A DNA stretch of 64,000 nucleotides from JANLYC01 sp963750495 (GCA_963750495.1 CAVVQV010000007.1:143761-207760), one strand, 5' to 3'; counted from the first letter of the stretch, positions 16,824 to 25,710 are shown. Made by a program: numbers and translations. Notes: a model not told the origin generated them from the letters alone.

Positions 16824-18764
16824 TCAGTGGTGGTGGCTGTGCGCAGCTGAGTCCGCGTCGGTGTGGCAGTGGTCGCCGTCCACCTTGGTCGTGGGTGGCA
16901 CGTCGATCGACGGGTTCTGGTCGAAGAAGCCGAACGGCTTGAGCCAGAACGCGATCGTGTCGGACGGCATGATCGGCCAGTCCTCGACACGGGTGATGTG
17001 GTGGATGCCGAAGACGTACCAGAGCACGACGTCAGTGTTCTCCAACGGCTCGTCGTCGGAGATCCACCGTGTCATGCCGTCGTCATGCGTCGACTGGGTC
17101 GGATAGGCCCCGCAGGGCCAGCGCTCGTCATCGTGCTGCCGGGTCACCCACACCGTGTGCCCGATGATCGGTGCTCGCAGGAACTGCGGTGTTTCGGGAT
17201 CCATGAGGCTCGGGATCGAGGCGGTCGGGACGAGCTTGTACGCCGGGTTGGTCCCGACGGCGTTCGTCCGGTTCGGGTTGACCACCTTCCACGTCCGTTG
17301 GGTCTCCCAGCTGAAATCGCGCCCTGCCACGGCCTCGGACGTGATGGGAGTCGAGTCGGTCACGACGGCCAGGCCGTACGGGTTGTCTGTCGTGACCGGC
17401 AACGCCTTCGAGTCGACCTCCATCACGGTGTTGCCGTCGCCGTCGACGTCGAGGTCGAGCCGGGCCACCAGGAAGTGCTGGTGGAACGGCGCGTAGGTCT
17501 GCTTGTCGACGACGGTGCCCGTCCGTGGCGGGTCTGCCCCTTCGGCAAACGGAGTCGTAACCATGAGGCCGGTCGCGCGGACCTCGCACTCGATGTTGCC
17601 GTCCTGGTAGAACCGCCAGTAGATCAGGTACTCGTAGTTCGCGACGGTCGCGTGGCACGAGACGACCATCCGTCGCATCCGACGCACTTCCGCGCCCAGC
17701 GCGTGGTCCACGTGCTTCCACAGCACGGCGTTGTCCTCCTCGTGCAGGCAGATGGCGTTCTTGATCGTGAACGGCTCGCCCTTCGTGTCGTGCAGCACCG
17801 CGTCGACGTAACGGATCTCGCCCAGGCAGTCGCACCCGAGCTCGAGCGACGTGGTCATGAACCCGAGTCCCCACTCACCGATGTCGAAAGCGGTGCGCCG
17901 ATAGTGGTCGAACGACGGATCGCGATACGGCACGACCATCTCGGCCAACGACATGCGATAGGCGATGTCGCGCTTGGTGCCGTTGTCGTCGTAGGCGACC
18001 TGGTAGATGACCGGGCCCTCGCGGTAGTTGAAGCCGAGCCGCATGGTCCAGTTCTGCCAGCGCAGCTCGGTCCCGTCCAGCGTGAACGACACCCCCTCCG
18101 GTTGGGTGATGTGCAACGGGGTCAGGTCGGTGCGCTGCTCGCCGGACCACACCCCGGGCACGTACTCCGCATCGACGTCCGGCTGCCCGTGATCATGGTC
18201 GTTCTCGAGCTCGAGCAGCTCCAGGGTGTTGACGTCGACGACCACCTTGAGCCCGGACACGGGGTGGGCGTAGAGATTTCCCTGCGGTGTCTGGCGGTAC
18301 CAGATGTCGCACCACCCGAGCCTGCGGTCGCGCCACTGTTCGGGCATGAGGGCCTTGGCGTACGTCCATACCTCGATCGTCACCAGCGACATGTCGGTGA
18401 TGCCGCGCTCCGCGAGGGCCGCGACCACCTCGGGATGCGCTCGCATCGCCGCGTCGACCTCGTTGTACTCGTCGGTCGTGAAGTGCGGCGTCACATCGGG
18501 TACCTGGGTCCAGGACACGAGCGACTTCGCGGTCAGGTCGACCACGCCCTCCCAGGTCTGGTTGTCCTCACGGTTCCAGAGCACAGCGAGCGCTCGACGC
18601 GGCACCGGGTCACCGGGCCGCCAGGACTTGACCGTTGCCTTGGTCGGCTCCTCGAGCTCGATGGACGCGAACCGCCACGCATCGGTGAGAGCCTGCTCGC
18701 GGCGCAGGACAGCTGTGGTGAGCCGGAACTCCTGCTCGTTGAGGGGTTCGAGCGGATGCACCAT
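16824..18764 (-). CDS. Copper-containing primary-amine oxidase
   Basis: A 646-residue copper amine oxidase, which converts primary amines to aldehydes with release of ammonia and peroxide. The topaquinone precursor Tyr 377 lies in the motif VANYEY. The catalytic base is Asp 294 in TAFDIGEWGLG, copper-binding His 428 and 430 are in FHQHFLVARLD, and the third His is in FGIHHITRVEDWP near 588. The C-terminus ends in a His-rich tail. No signal peptide is evident. The agmatinase-family gene upstream on the same strand suggests a pathway from a guanidino compound or putrescine. Confidence 0.95.
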   Translation of the reverse strand: MVHPLEPLNEQEFRLTTAVLRREQALTDAWRFASIELEEPTKATVKSWRPGDPVPRRALAVLWNREDNQTWEGVVDLTAKSLVSWTQVPDVTPHFTTDEYNEVDAAMRAHPEVVAALAERGITDMSLVTIEVWTYAKALMPEQWRDRRLGWCDIWYRQTPQGNLYAHPVSGLKVVVDVNTLELLELENDHDHGQPDVDAEYVPGVWSGEQRTDLTPLHITQPEGVSFTLDGTELRWQNWTMRLGFNYREGPVIYQVAYDDNGTKRDIAYRMSLAEMVVPYRDPSFDHYRRTAFDIGEWGLGFMTTSLELGCDCLGEIRYVDAVLHDTKGEPFTIKNAICLHEEDNAVLWKHVDHALGAEVRRMRRMVVSCHATVANYEYLIYWRFYQDGNIECEVRATGLMVTTPFAEGADPPRTGTVVDKQTYAPFHQHFLVARLDLDVDGDGNTVMEVDSKALPVTTDNPYGLAVVTDSTPITSEAVAGRDFSWETQRTWKVVNPNRTNAVGTNPAYKLVPTASIPSLMDPETPQFLRAPIIGHTVWVTRQHDDERWPCGAYPTQSTHDDGMTRWISDDEPLENTDVVLWYVFGIHHITRVEDWPIMPSDTIAFWLKPFGFFDQNPSIDVPPTTKVDGDHCHTDADSAAHSHHH

Positions 18765-18862
18765 CGACGCTCCTACGGAGAGAGGGACAGGTGACGCGCT
18801 CGTACTATCCCATGACGAAGAGGTAGTCGAGCAGGCCCGGCGGTCGGGCCGGCGCTCGGTGG

Positions 18863-18973
18863 TCAGTCCACGTCACGTGCCGGCAGTTCGCACCAGGTGT
18901 CGCGTCGTACGACGAGCCGCGCTTGCCGCGACATCGGCGGGCTTGCGGACACGGTGACGCCGCGGAACCGCAT
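18863..18973 (-). CDS. Possible 36-residue protein between agmatinase and amine oxidase
   Basis: A short frame with strongly GC-rich third positions encodes a basic 36-residue peptide starting MRFRGVTVSASPP and ending LPARDVD. It begins 9 bases after the agmatinase stop, with AAGG nearby, and is in the same transcription direction as both neighbours. The codon pattern and tight spacing argue for a real gene or for the remnant of one. I recognise no family. Confidence 0.35.
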   Translation of the reverse strand: MRFRGVTVSASPPMSRQARLVVRRDTWCELPARDVD

Positions 18974-18981
18974 GTCCAGCC

Positions 18982-20019
18982 TTACGGGGACTCGTCCACG
19001 ACAGCGTCCCGATCAGCAAGGAGAGGTGTCGCCGGGTCCCACGACGTCCCGTCTCGCTCGTCCTGGCGTCGCCGCGCGATGGCCGACAGCGACTCCAGCA
19101 CGACACGGTTGCCCAGGGCGGCGGTGATGTCCGCGTGGTCGTACGGCGGAGCGACCTCCACCACGTCGACACCGACGACCGGCAGCTCCAGGCAGATCCG
19201 TCGTACGGCATCGAGCAGCTCGCGCGCAGTCAAGCCACCGGGTTCGGGCGTGCCCGTGCCCGGCGCGTGCCCCGGGTCGCAGACGTCGATGTCGACCGAC
19301 AGGAAGACGCCGTCGCAGTCGTCCATCGCGATCGCGAACGCCTCGGTCAGGCAGTCGGTCAGGCCCCGGTGGACGATCTCGGTCATCTCATAGGACCGCA
19401 TCTGCTTCCCGGCCATCCAGTCCAGGGTCTCGGGCGGCGGCCAGTAGCCGCGCAGTCCCATCTGCAGGAAGCGGTCGCTACGCAATGCTCCGGACTCGAT
19501 GAGCCGACGCATCGGCTGGCCGTGTCCCCACAACGACCCGAACTCGATGTTGCCTGTGTCTGCATGGGCGTCGAAGTGGATCATCGACACGCGGCCGTGG
19601 CCCAGCACGTTCGCGACGCCCTTCGCGTCGGGATACGTGACCGAGTGGTCTCCACCCAGGATCACCGGGATGGCCCCGGAACGCGTCACCTTCTCGACCG
19701 CGGCCTCGAGGGCAGGCAAGGCGACCTCGATGTCGCCGGAGTACATCTCGACATCGCCGGCATCGACGACGTTGAGGTCGACGAGCCCATCGGTCCGCAG
19801 GGCCAGGCTGGGCCTTGACCCGTCATGAGCGAGGTAGTCGCGCATCCGGATCGCCATCGGGCCGAACCGCGCACCTGACCGGGCGGAGGTGCCGCCGTCG
19901 AAGGGCGCGCCAAGGATCACCACCTGGGCGTCGGCGTACGACGCAGGGTCGTCGAGGTCGCACATCGGGACACCCAGGAACGTGAAATCAGGACCGAACT
20001 GCTGGCCGTAGCGCGTCAT
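18982..20019 (-). CDS. Agmatinase-family ureohydrolase
   Basis: A 345-residue manganese ureohydrolase that splits urea from agmatine or a related guanidino acid. The metal-site motifs are intact: GGDHS at 122-126, HFDAHADTG with Asp 150, His 152 and Asp 154, and SVDIDVCDPGHAPGTGTPE with Asp 243 and 245. The ATG at 20019 is preferred because 43 upstream codons are not family-like. Substrate specificity cannot be read from the sequence; guanidinobutyrase or agmatinase are both possible. The downstream amine oxidase could take the amine product, so the two genes probably form one catabolic operon. Confidence 0.92.
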   Translation of the reverse strand: MTRYGQQFGPDFTFLGVPMCDLDDPASYADAQVVILGAPFDGGTSARSGARFGPMAIRMRDYLAHDGSRPSLALRTDGLVDLNVVDAGDVEMYSGDIEVALPALEAAVEKVTRSGAIPVILGGDHSVTYPDAKGVANVLGHGRVSMIHFDAHADTGNIEFGSLWGHGQPMRRLIESGALRSDRFLQMGLRGYWPPPETLDWMAGKQMRSYEMTEIVHRGLTDCLTEAFAIAMDDCDGVFLSVDIDVCDPGHAPGTGTPEPGGLTARELLDAVRRICLELPVVGVDVVEVAPPYDHADITAALGNRVVLESLSAIARRRQDERDGTSWDPATPLLADRDAVVDESP

Positions 20020-20162
20020 GCCCGGAGTCTCGCAGCAGGCGCGACGAAGTCCAAGAGCGCCCCGCCTGCTCCCTGGAGGGCGTCTCGGAACGAAGGTCCG
20101 GGCGTGGCCGGAGCAGGGCGCGGACCGGCAGACGTCCTGCGCTCGCATGCGATAGTGACAGC

Positions 20163-20762
20163 ATGGTCGAGCAGCCCGATGCTGATGAATGGGAGGTCTG
20201 GTTCGACACGGACGTTTCCTGCCGTGACGACGCGGTCGGTACGGTCTCGGCGCTGGTGTGCACCGAACCGGGCCACCGGCTGCGCGAGCTGGTTGTTCGC
20301 GGCCGCGAGCACCGGCACCACGAGCACCCCGTGCCCTGCACCGCCCTCACGCGAACGGACCGGACCGGCGTGACTCTCGACCTGCCAACGGCGGCGGTGC
20401 AGGAGCGGCGCTTCAACATCGAGACCGTGATGCTGGCAGAGGATCCGCTGCGCTGGATGGAGCTCGACGGTGGTGCCATGGGCTGGCGGCCCCAGGATCA
20501 GCCCTTCGAGGTGCCGGTCACGGTGCCTCAGCTCGGCGAGGACGAGACCCTGGTGCGTCACCACGCCCTCGTGATCGCCGGCACCCACCACATCGGCCAT
20601 CTGGCCGGAGTCACGCTGGACCGCGACTCGTTCAAGGTGCACGGCCTCATCGTCGACCTGGGCCACGTGTGGCACCGCCATGTCGCGGTGCTGCCGGCGA
20701 CCACCATCGAGCGGATGTCAGAGTTCTGGGTCTGGGTCAGGCCCGCCGAGACGCGGGGCTGA
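20163..20762 (+). CDS. Hypothetical protein with two PRC-barrel-like halves
   Basis: A 199-residue soluble protein, divergent from the agmatinase gene. The two halves look related in strand pattern (SALVCTEPGHRLRELVVRG and AGVTLDRDSFKVHGLIVDLG), each followed by a basic or His-rich segment. This recalls proteins with duplicated PRC-barrel folds, though I cannot name the family with confidence. It is followed after six bases by the potassium-channel gene, so they are probably cotranscribed. Confidence 0.65.
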   Translation: MVEQPDADEWEVWFDTDVSCRDDAVGTVSALVCTEPGHRLRELVVRGREHRHHEHPVPCTALTRTDRTGVTLDLPTAAVQERRFNIETVMLAEDPLRWMELDGGAMGWRPQDQPFEVPVTVPQLGEDETLVRHHALVIAGTHHIGHLAGVTLDRDSFKVHGLIVDLGHVWHRHVAVLPATTIERMSEFWVWVRPAETRG

Positions 20763-20768
20763 AGCGGC

Positions 20769-21236
20769 ATGGCACGCAGCCGACACATTCGCATCGCACC
20801 GACGTGGCTCGTGCCTGCGCTGTTGATCGCGGTGGTCCTCACGCTCGTGTCCGGCAGCGCGGTCGCCGCCATCGAGACCAACACGGTGAGCAACTACTGG
20901 CGTGGCCTGTGGTGGGCCGTCAGCCTGATCACCACGGTCGGCTTCGTCGGAGAGCCACCGGAGACCACGACCGGTGCCATCTTGTCCGTGATCCTCATGA
21001 TCCTGGGTTTCCTGCTGCTCGCGATGGTGAGCGCTTCCCTGGCTGCGATGTTCGTCCGCGAGGAGGAAGAGCCCCGCGAGACGCGCGAGGTAGCGGCCGA
21101 CGCCGCCATCCTGGCCGCCTTGGAGCGGGTCGAGCGCCGGCTCGACGACCTCGAGTCCAGGCTCGACGCCGGATCCCGGGATCGACCTCCAGCGCCCACG
21201 CGAGTCGAGCACGGCGACGACTCCCGAGGCCCGTGA
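20769..21236 (+). CDS. Two-helix pore potassium channel (Ion_trans_2 type)
   Basis: A 155-residue membrane protein with helix one at about 13-34, a re-entrant pore loop SNYWRGLWWAVSLITTVGFVG, and helix two at about 75-97. The selectivity filter reads TTVGF rather than the usual TVGYG, as in some bacterial channel relatives. A charged coiled-coil region (ALERVERRLDDLESRL) forms the C-terminus and could set the tetramer. No regulatory nucleotide domain is attached. It follows the hypothetical gene by 6 bases. Confidence 0.85.
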   Translation: MARSRHIRIAPTWLVPALLIAVVLTLVSGSAVAAIETNTVSNYWRGLWWAVSLITTVGFVGEPPETTTGAILSVILMILGFLLLAMVSASLAAMFVREEEEPRETREVAADAAILAALERVERRLDDLESRLDAGSRDRPPAPTRVEHGDDSRGP

Positions 21237-21252
21237 CCCAAGGGACGCCTGC

Positions 21253-21852
21253 TCAGTCGGAGCTACCTGGCTGTGCGCTGGACCCGGAGCCCGAGGTCGG
21301 GGTGTCACCCCACGCGGCGCGCGCCCCGGAGTCCCCGACTCGGTAGATCTGGACGCTGGTGGCCACGGCCGCGACCACGGCCAGGCCCGCCACCACCATC
21401 ACGATGGTTGACTGACGCGCGGAGGTGCTGACTGCCCCTGGCTTCTCCGGGGCGGTAGTCGCGACCTCTGCAGCGCCTGACTGCCGACGATCCAGGACGA
21501 CGAGAGCAGCGCTCATGATCAGCAGCGGTATCGCGAACCAGATGAGCTGGTCACCCAGTTGGGCGTGCGTGCCGGGGTCTCCCACCTGGTGCTCCAGGTA
21601 CTCACCGCTCTGCGTGGCAACGGGGATCAGCAGTGTCGAGGCTGCGCCGGCGGCCACGACCAACCACCCGTACCGACGCCGAAGCCGGGGCCAGAGGGCG
21701 ATCGCGATAGTCCCGAGTGCCGCGATCGGCAGCAGCACGACGATGGCGTGCACCACCAGCGGATGCAGCGGTAGTCCATTGAAGGTGTGAACATCCGAGA
21801 AGAACCTTCCGACGACGTGGGTGCGGCCTCGGCCACCGTAGCCAGCAGGCAT
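21253..21852 (-). CDS. DUF2231-like membrane protein, paralogue of the gene at 1955
   Basis: A 199-residue four-helix membrane protein. It has the same FNGLPLHPLVVHAIVVLLP start of helix one and the same closing YRVGDSGARAAWGD as the gene at 1955-2446, plus a loop carrying a Pro/Ala linker (ATTAPEKPGAVST). The start at 21852 may be too early; the conserved part begins at about residue 22 (HTFNGLPLHP). The function of the family is unknown. Convergent with the potassium-channel gene. Confidence 0.72.
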   Translation of the reverse strand: MPAGYGGRGRTHVVGRFFSDVHTFNGLPLHPLVVHAIVVLLPIAALGTIAIALWPRLRRRYGWLVVAAGAASTLLIPVATQSGEYLEHQVGDPGTHAQLGDQLIWFAIPLLIMSAALVVLDRRQSGAAEVATTAPEKPGAVSTSARQSTIVMVVAGLAVVAAVATSVQIYRVGDSGARAAWGDTPTSGSGSSAQPGSSD

Positions 21853-21926
21853 ATGACCGTCCTGAGAGCAAGGTCAAGACTCTGCTAAATCCGCCGATTG
21901 CCACCCTGCCCAACCTGCTCCAGGCG

Positions 21927-22583
21927 CTACTCGGCGACGAGCCCCAGGTTTCGGTCGATGGCGCTCCGCACCCGCGCCATCGCCCAGCTGCGCGACCGTC
22001 GCGGCGCACCGATCAGTACCTCGAGGCTGTAACCGTCCATCAGCCGAGCACAGTCGTACGCGACCTCAACGGGCGCACCGCAGGCGAACGTCCCGTCGGC
22101 GGCGCCTTCCGCCACGATGGCAGCGATCGTGCTCGCCCACTGGTCGGTGACGGCGGTGACGTCCCTGAGCGTCTGGGCATCGCGGGGTGGTCGGGCGAAC
22201 AGCTGCGCCCACAGGTTCCACCGCACGTCGGCCGGACCGACCGGAAGGTACAGCCGCACCACGCGCTCGAGCGCCTCCCTTGGCGTGGGAGCCGATGCGA
22301 CCCTGCGCCGGAGCCGGTCAGCAAGCTCGGCCTCGCTGTGCAGCAGGACGTCGATGAGGATCCGGTCGCGCTTGCCGAAGTAGTACATGACGTGGCCCGG
22401 GCTCATACCGGCACGCGCGGCGATGTCCTGGATCCGCACACGATCGGGGCCAACGTCGGCAATGACCTCCATGGCGGCCTTCAGCACCTTGTGCCGCACG
22501 GATGGTTTGTCGATGTCGGGATCGGGCCTGCCCGGCACGCCTCTCTTGGTCATCGCCAACGAGCGTACCAATCTTTCGAACAT
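21927..22583 (-). CDS. TetR/AcrR-family transcriptional regulator
   Basis: A 218-residue regulator. The N-terminal HTH includes KVLKAAMEVIADVGPDRVRI and IAARAGMSPGHVMYYFGKR; the all-helical C-terminal domain probably binds a small ligand. It is divergent from the NCS1 permease gene, and a palindromic operator sits directly before it, so it most likely represses the transporter and itself. ATG 22583 would give an almost leaderless message, since the operator starts 3 bases before it. An internal ATG at 22553 is an alternative, but neither has a good ribosome-binding site. Confidence 0.88.
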   Translation of the reverse strand: MFERLVRSLAMTKRGVPGRPDPDIDKPSVRHKVLKAAMEVIADVGPDRVRIQDIAARAGMSPGHVMYYFGKRDRILIDVLLHSEAELADRLRRRVASAPTPREALERVVRLYLPVGPADVRWNLWAQLFARPPRDAQTLRDVTAVTDQWASTIAAIVAEGAADGTFACGAPVEVAYDCARLMDGYSLEVLIGAPRRSRSWAMARVRSAIDRNLGLVAE

Positions 22584-22585
22584 GG

Positions 22586-22606
22586 TTCTAGAATCTCATT
22601 CTAAAA
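22586..22606. promoter_or_regulatory. TetR operator between regulator and NCS1 permease
   Basis: A 21-bp imperfect palindrome with perfect arms TAGAAT and ATTCTA around CTC, extended on both sides with one mismatch. It lies just before the TetR start and overlaps the likely promoter region of the divergent permease, whose -10-like element CTAGGGTG is at about 22612. This is the normal place and size for a TetR operator. Confidence 0.7.
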
Positions 22607-22645
22607 CGATGCTAGGGTGGCGCATCCCCCGAGAGAAGGCGTGCC

Positions 22646-24160
22646 ATGAACGACCAGCATCCGGACGCCGAAACCGACCGGAAACTCCGTCGCCACGTCG
22701 AGCAGCACGGTGTCGACACCATTCCGGACGTCGAGCGCACGGCCCGGCCACGGGAGGTTGTCAGCATCCTGTGGGGCGGGAACCTTTCGTTGTCCGTCAC
22801 CGTGTTCGGTTGGCTGGTCATCCTCTACGGGCTCAGCTGGTGGGCGTCGGTGGCCGCGATCGTGGCCGGCACGCTGCTCGGAAGTCTCGCCGTGACACCG
22901 CTGGCGCTGCTCGGCCTCCGCTCGGCAACGAACAACTCCGTCAGCAGCGGAGCGTACTTCGGTGTTCGCGGGCGGTTGATCGCGTCCGTCATCGGCCTCC
23001 TCCTCTGCCTGGGCTACGTCGCACTGACGATATGGACGGGCGGAGACGCGGTCGTCGGCGGACTGGACCGCACCTTCGGGATCGCGGCCTCCGACGGCCA
23101 GTCCGTAGCGGCATACCTCCTGCTGGCGATGCTCGTCGCGACGATCGCCATCTACGGCTACCGGTGGCTGGTCCGCGTCAACAACCTCATCGTCCCGGGA
23201 ATCGCCGCGATCATGCTCTTGACCGTCATCGCGCTCTGGGGATCCTTCGATGCGTCGTACGCAGGAACGCCCTCGGCGTACGTCCTGGGGGGCTTCTGGC
23301 CGACCTGGCTGCTGGCCGCCCTGACGTCCGGAGTCGCAGGGCCGGTGTCCTATGTGACGCAGACGGGTGACTGGACCCGCTACATCTCCCCCGACCGCCA
23401 CGCGACCCCCCGCGTCCTCGCCAGCATGTTCGCCGGACTCTTCGTGGGGCTCACCGTGCCCACGTTGTTCGGTGCGTTCGTCTCGGTCGTGTCGCTGAAT
23501 CCCGACAGCTTTTCCCTGGAGCTCGTCGATGCAGTGCCGGACTGGTTGTTGCCGCTGGTCATTCTTTTCGCCGTGGCGGGCAGCCTCGGCCAGGGCGGGA
23601 TGAACCTCTACAGCATGGGTCTGGACCTGGACGCCATACTGCCGCGGCTCAGTCGGACCACGTCGACCATCGCCGTCGCCGTCGTGTCGACGGTGCTGGT
23701 GTTGCTGGGCAAGTTCGTCTGGAGTGCCGAGAGCACGGTGACGACCTTCGTCGTCGTGCTGACGTCGCTCGCCACCCCCTGGGCCGTGATCACGATGATC
23801 GGCTTCGCGCGCACCGGGGGAAGGTTCCACGAGCCGTCCCTCCAGGTCTTCAACCGACGCGAGACGGGCGGGGCGTACTGGTTCACTGCTGGCTGGAACA
23901 TCGACGCAGCTCTCGCGTGGACGGTCGCCAGCGTCATCGGCGTGCTGTCCAACTCGACATCGAGCTTCGAAGGGCCGATCTCGACGTGGTTCGGTGGGGT
24001 CGACGTGAGCTTTGTGACGTCCGCGGCCTCGGCAGCCCTCGTCTACTGCGTACTGGTGGCCCTGCGACCGCAGGGCCACGCGGCAAGGCTGGCGTCTGGG
24101 GCACAACCGGAGCCCCCGATCTCAACCACAGGCACCGCGTCCGCAGAGATGCACCGATAG
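22646..24160 (+). CDS. NCS1-family purine/cytosine/allantoin-type permease
   Basis: A 504-residue permease with about twelve helices of the nucleobase:cation symporter-1 family. It has the N-terminal hallmark ILWGGNLSLSVTVFGWLV and the family-typical segment PVSYVTQTGDWTRYI. NCS1 proteins import purines, pyrimidines, allantoin, hydantoins or related compounds by cation symport. The substrate here is unknown. Because the ureohydrolase and amine oxidase lie nearby and the gene has its own TetR operator, I infer uptake of a guanidino or amine compound. The gene is preceded by GAGAGAAGG. Confidence 0.88.
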   Translation: MNDQHPDAETDRKLRRHVEQHGVDTIPDVERTARPREVVSILWGGNLSLSVTVFGWLVILYGLSWWASVAAIVAGTLLGSLAVTPLALLGLRSATNNSVSSGAYFGVRGRLIASVIGLLLCLGYVALTIWTGGDAVVGGLDRTFGIAASDGQSVAAYLLLAMLVATIAIYGYRWLVRVNNLIVPGIAAIMLLTVIALWGSFDASYAGTPSAYVLGGFWPTWLLAALTSGVAGPVSYVTQTGDWTRYISPDRHATPRVLASMFAGLFVGLTVPTLFGAFVSVVSLNPDSFSLELVDAVPDWLLPLVILFAVAGSLGQGGMNLYSMGLDLDAILPRLSRTTSTIAVAVVSTVLVLLGKFVWSAESTVTTFVVVLTSLATPWAVITMIGFARTGGRFHEPSLQVFNRRETGGAYWFTAGWNIDAALAWTVASVIGVLSNSTSSFEGPISTWFGGVDVSFVTSAASAALVYCVLVALRPQGHAARLASGAQPEPPISTTGTASAEMHR

Positions 24161-24164
24161 CGGT

Positions 24165-24503
24165 TCAGCACTCCCCCGCCGACTCCGCGCTGTCGATGCG
24201 GGCAGCACCAAGGCGGTGCTCGAGCAGGCCGAGGACCTGACCTTGCGTCATCGGACCGTCCTCATCGTCAGCGTCGTCGGGAACCGGCTGGGCCGCTTGC
24301 TCGTCGACCGGTTCGTCGTCGGGTTCACTGGCTACCGGCTGGAGTTCGCCGTCAGCCTGCGCCGCATTCCTCGCCTGATCCCACTCCTCGACGATGTCGA
24401 GATCCTCCGCGACAGGCACGAGGTCGTACAGCCAGTACAGCGAGTCGTCTGACCCCCGACCACGGTCCGGCTCGTGGTTGCTGGGCATCCCCATGCCCCA
24501 CAC
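24165..24503 (-). CDS. Hypothetical acidic protein
   Basis: A 112-residue, strongly acidic protein with a region rich in Asp, Glu and Ala (EPDDEPVDEQAAQPVPDDADDEDG), preceded by SLYWLYDLVPVAEDLDIVEEW. It has no membrane segment. Several ATGs lie near the start (24503, 24494, 24488) and none has a clear ribosome-binding site. It ends 4 bases from the convergent permease stop. I do not recognise the family. The low complexity leaves room for a false call. Confidence 0.45.
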   Translation of the reverse strand: MWGMGMPSNHEPDRGRGSDDSLYWLYDLVPVAEDLDIVEEWDQARNAAQADGELQPVASEPDDEPVDEQAAQPVPDDADDEDGPMTQGQVLGLLEHRLGAARIDSAESAGEC

Positions 24504-24545
24504 TGTAGATCGACCCGGCGCGATCCGGGCGCCCTGGAATCGCGG

Positions 24546-24689
24546 TCAGCCCGGCGTGACGTCGAGATCGCGCTGCTCATACCCGTCCATGGACTCCATG
24601 GCCAACCGCAGGGCATCGACCCGAAGGTCGCGCTCGGCGCGGGCGCCTTCCAGCGCGACGCGGTCGCGGTGGAGCTGACTGTGGCTGAT
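24546..24689 (-). pseudogene. Coding-like C-terminal remnant without a start
   Basis: On the minus strand an open stretch of 47 codons with GC-rich third positions reads ISHSQLHRDRVALEGARAE and ends DGYEQRDLDVTPG. A stop codon directly precedes it and no good start codon lies in its first half. It therefore looks like the decayed C-terminal end of a helical protein. The original gene cannot be named. Confidence 0.3.
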
Positions 24690-25012
24690 TCACCTCTCGA
24701 TGACGATGCTGGCCAATTTACCGGTCGACAAGCACATTCCTTGACGACCGGTAAGACCATCGTGGATGATGTTCCTCCGGCGCTCTGGAAACGCACCTGA
24801 AGCCGACAAGCAAGCGGTCCCGTTGGTTGAGGCGAACTCTCACGGTGTGACGGGGATGATTGACGTGCCCCACCCATCCCCGTCACATCCCAGGTCCGCG
24901 GCGACCTTGACCTACTCGGCGACAGGCAGGCAAGGGATATTCTCAGCAATGCTTGACCACCAAGCTATGACGTCATCCATAGCACCCGCGCCCGCGCAGA
25001 CAGGAGCGACAC
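24690..25012. other. Intergenic region with lower GC, no gene seen
   Basis: About 320 bases, more AT-rich than the flanks, without a coding-like frame. GACCGGTAAG and the nearby ACCGGTCGAC form a short repeat at about 24720-24755. The segment TTGACC ... TATTCT (24907-24943) could be promoter material for the downstream TetR gene. Confidence 0.4.
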
Positions 25013-25579
25013 ATGGTCCTCCCAGAGGTCCGCAATACCCGCGCCGAGATCTTGGAGGCAGCTCTTGACCTGTTCTCGACCTCAGGCTACGAGGGAACGT
25101 CACTCCGCGAGGTCGCCGAGCGCCTGGAGTTCACCAAGGCAGCCCTCTATTACCACTTCCGCACCAAGGAAGAGCTGGCGGCGGAGGTGCTTGCGCCCTT
25201 GTTCTCGGCCGTCGAAGAACTACTCGAGTCGCACCACGACATGAAGTCGAGCGCCACGAGCGTTCGCGCTGTCTTGGGCGACTACGCCGACATCATCCTC
25301 AACCACGCCAGACTGGTTCGGTTCGCCTTTTCTGACCTCGCTGTCCTGCAGCACGCAGGCCTCGGCCCGCGAGCGATGGAACAGGGCGGACGGCTGGTCG
25401 CCTTGCTGACGACACCTGAGCCGTCGTTGCACGACACGACCAAGGCAGCCGTCGCCATCGCCGGGTTGCAGATCGCCGTGTCCAGCCTCAGTGACCGGGA
25501 CCACACCGTCATCAAGGATGCTGCCGTGGAGGCCGCAGCCGGGGCCCTCGGCTATCGGCCCTCCTCTAAGCGAGCTTGA
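25013..25579 (+). CDS. TetR/AcrR-family transcriptional regulator
   Basis: A 188-residue TetR-type repressor. The HTH is a textbook example: RAEILEAALDLFSTSGYEG, then LREVAERLEFTKAALYYHF, followed by RTKEELAAEVLAP. The C-terminal helical domain (NHARLVRFAFSDLAVLQ) is of the usual length. Codon and GC composition are similar to the rest, though the region before it is AT-richer. No divergent gene is present, so its target is not evident from the neighbourhood. Confidence 0.9.
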   Translation: MVLPEVRNTRAEILEAALDLFSTSGYEGTSLREVAERLEFTKAALYYHFRTKEELAAEVLAPLFSAVEELLESHHDMKSSATSVRAVLGDYADIILNHARLVRFAFSDLAVLQHAGLGPRAMEQGGRLVALLTTPEPSLHDTTKAAVAIAGLQIAVSSLSDRDHTVIKDAAVEAAAGALGYRPSSKRA

Positions 25580-25710
25580 CTCGGCGGACCCTTGCCTGCT
25601 CGCGTGGCAAGTCGGTCCGACCACGTAGCGAGTGCCCCGAGCGCACCTGGCGAGTTCGGCCCTCGCACGGGCTTTCCGTGGCGAACCTGGCCAACGGCAT
25701 ACTAGAGCCC

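Noticed and set aside
16863..18794. A 643-codon plus-strand open frame over the amine oxidase
   Set aside because: Shadow frame; the minus strand carries all catalytic residues of an amine oxidase.
22601..24106. A 501-codon minus-strand frame over the NCS1 permease
   Set aside because: Shadow of a membrane protein gene, rich in Arg, Gln and Asp; no motif.
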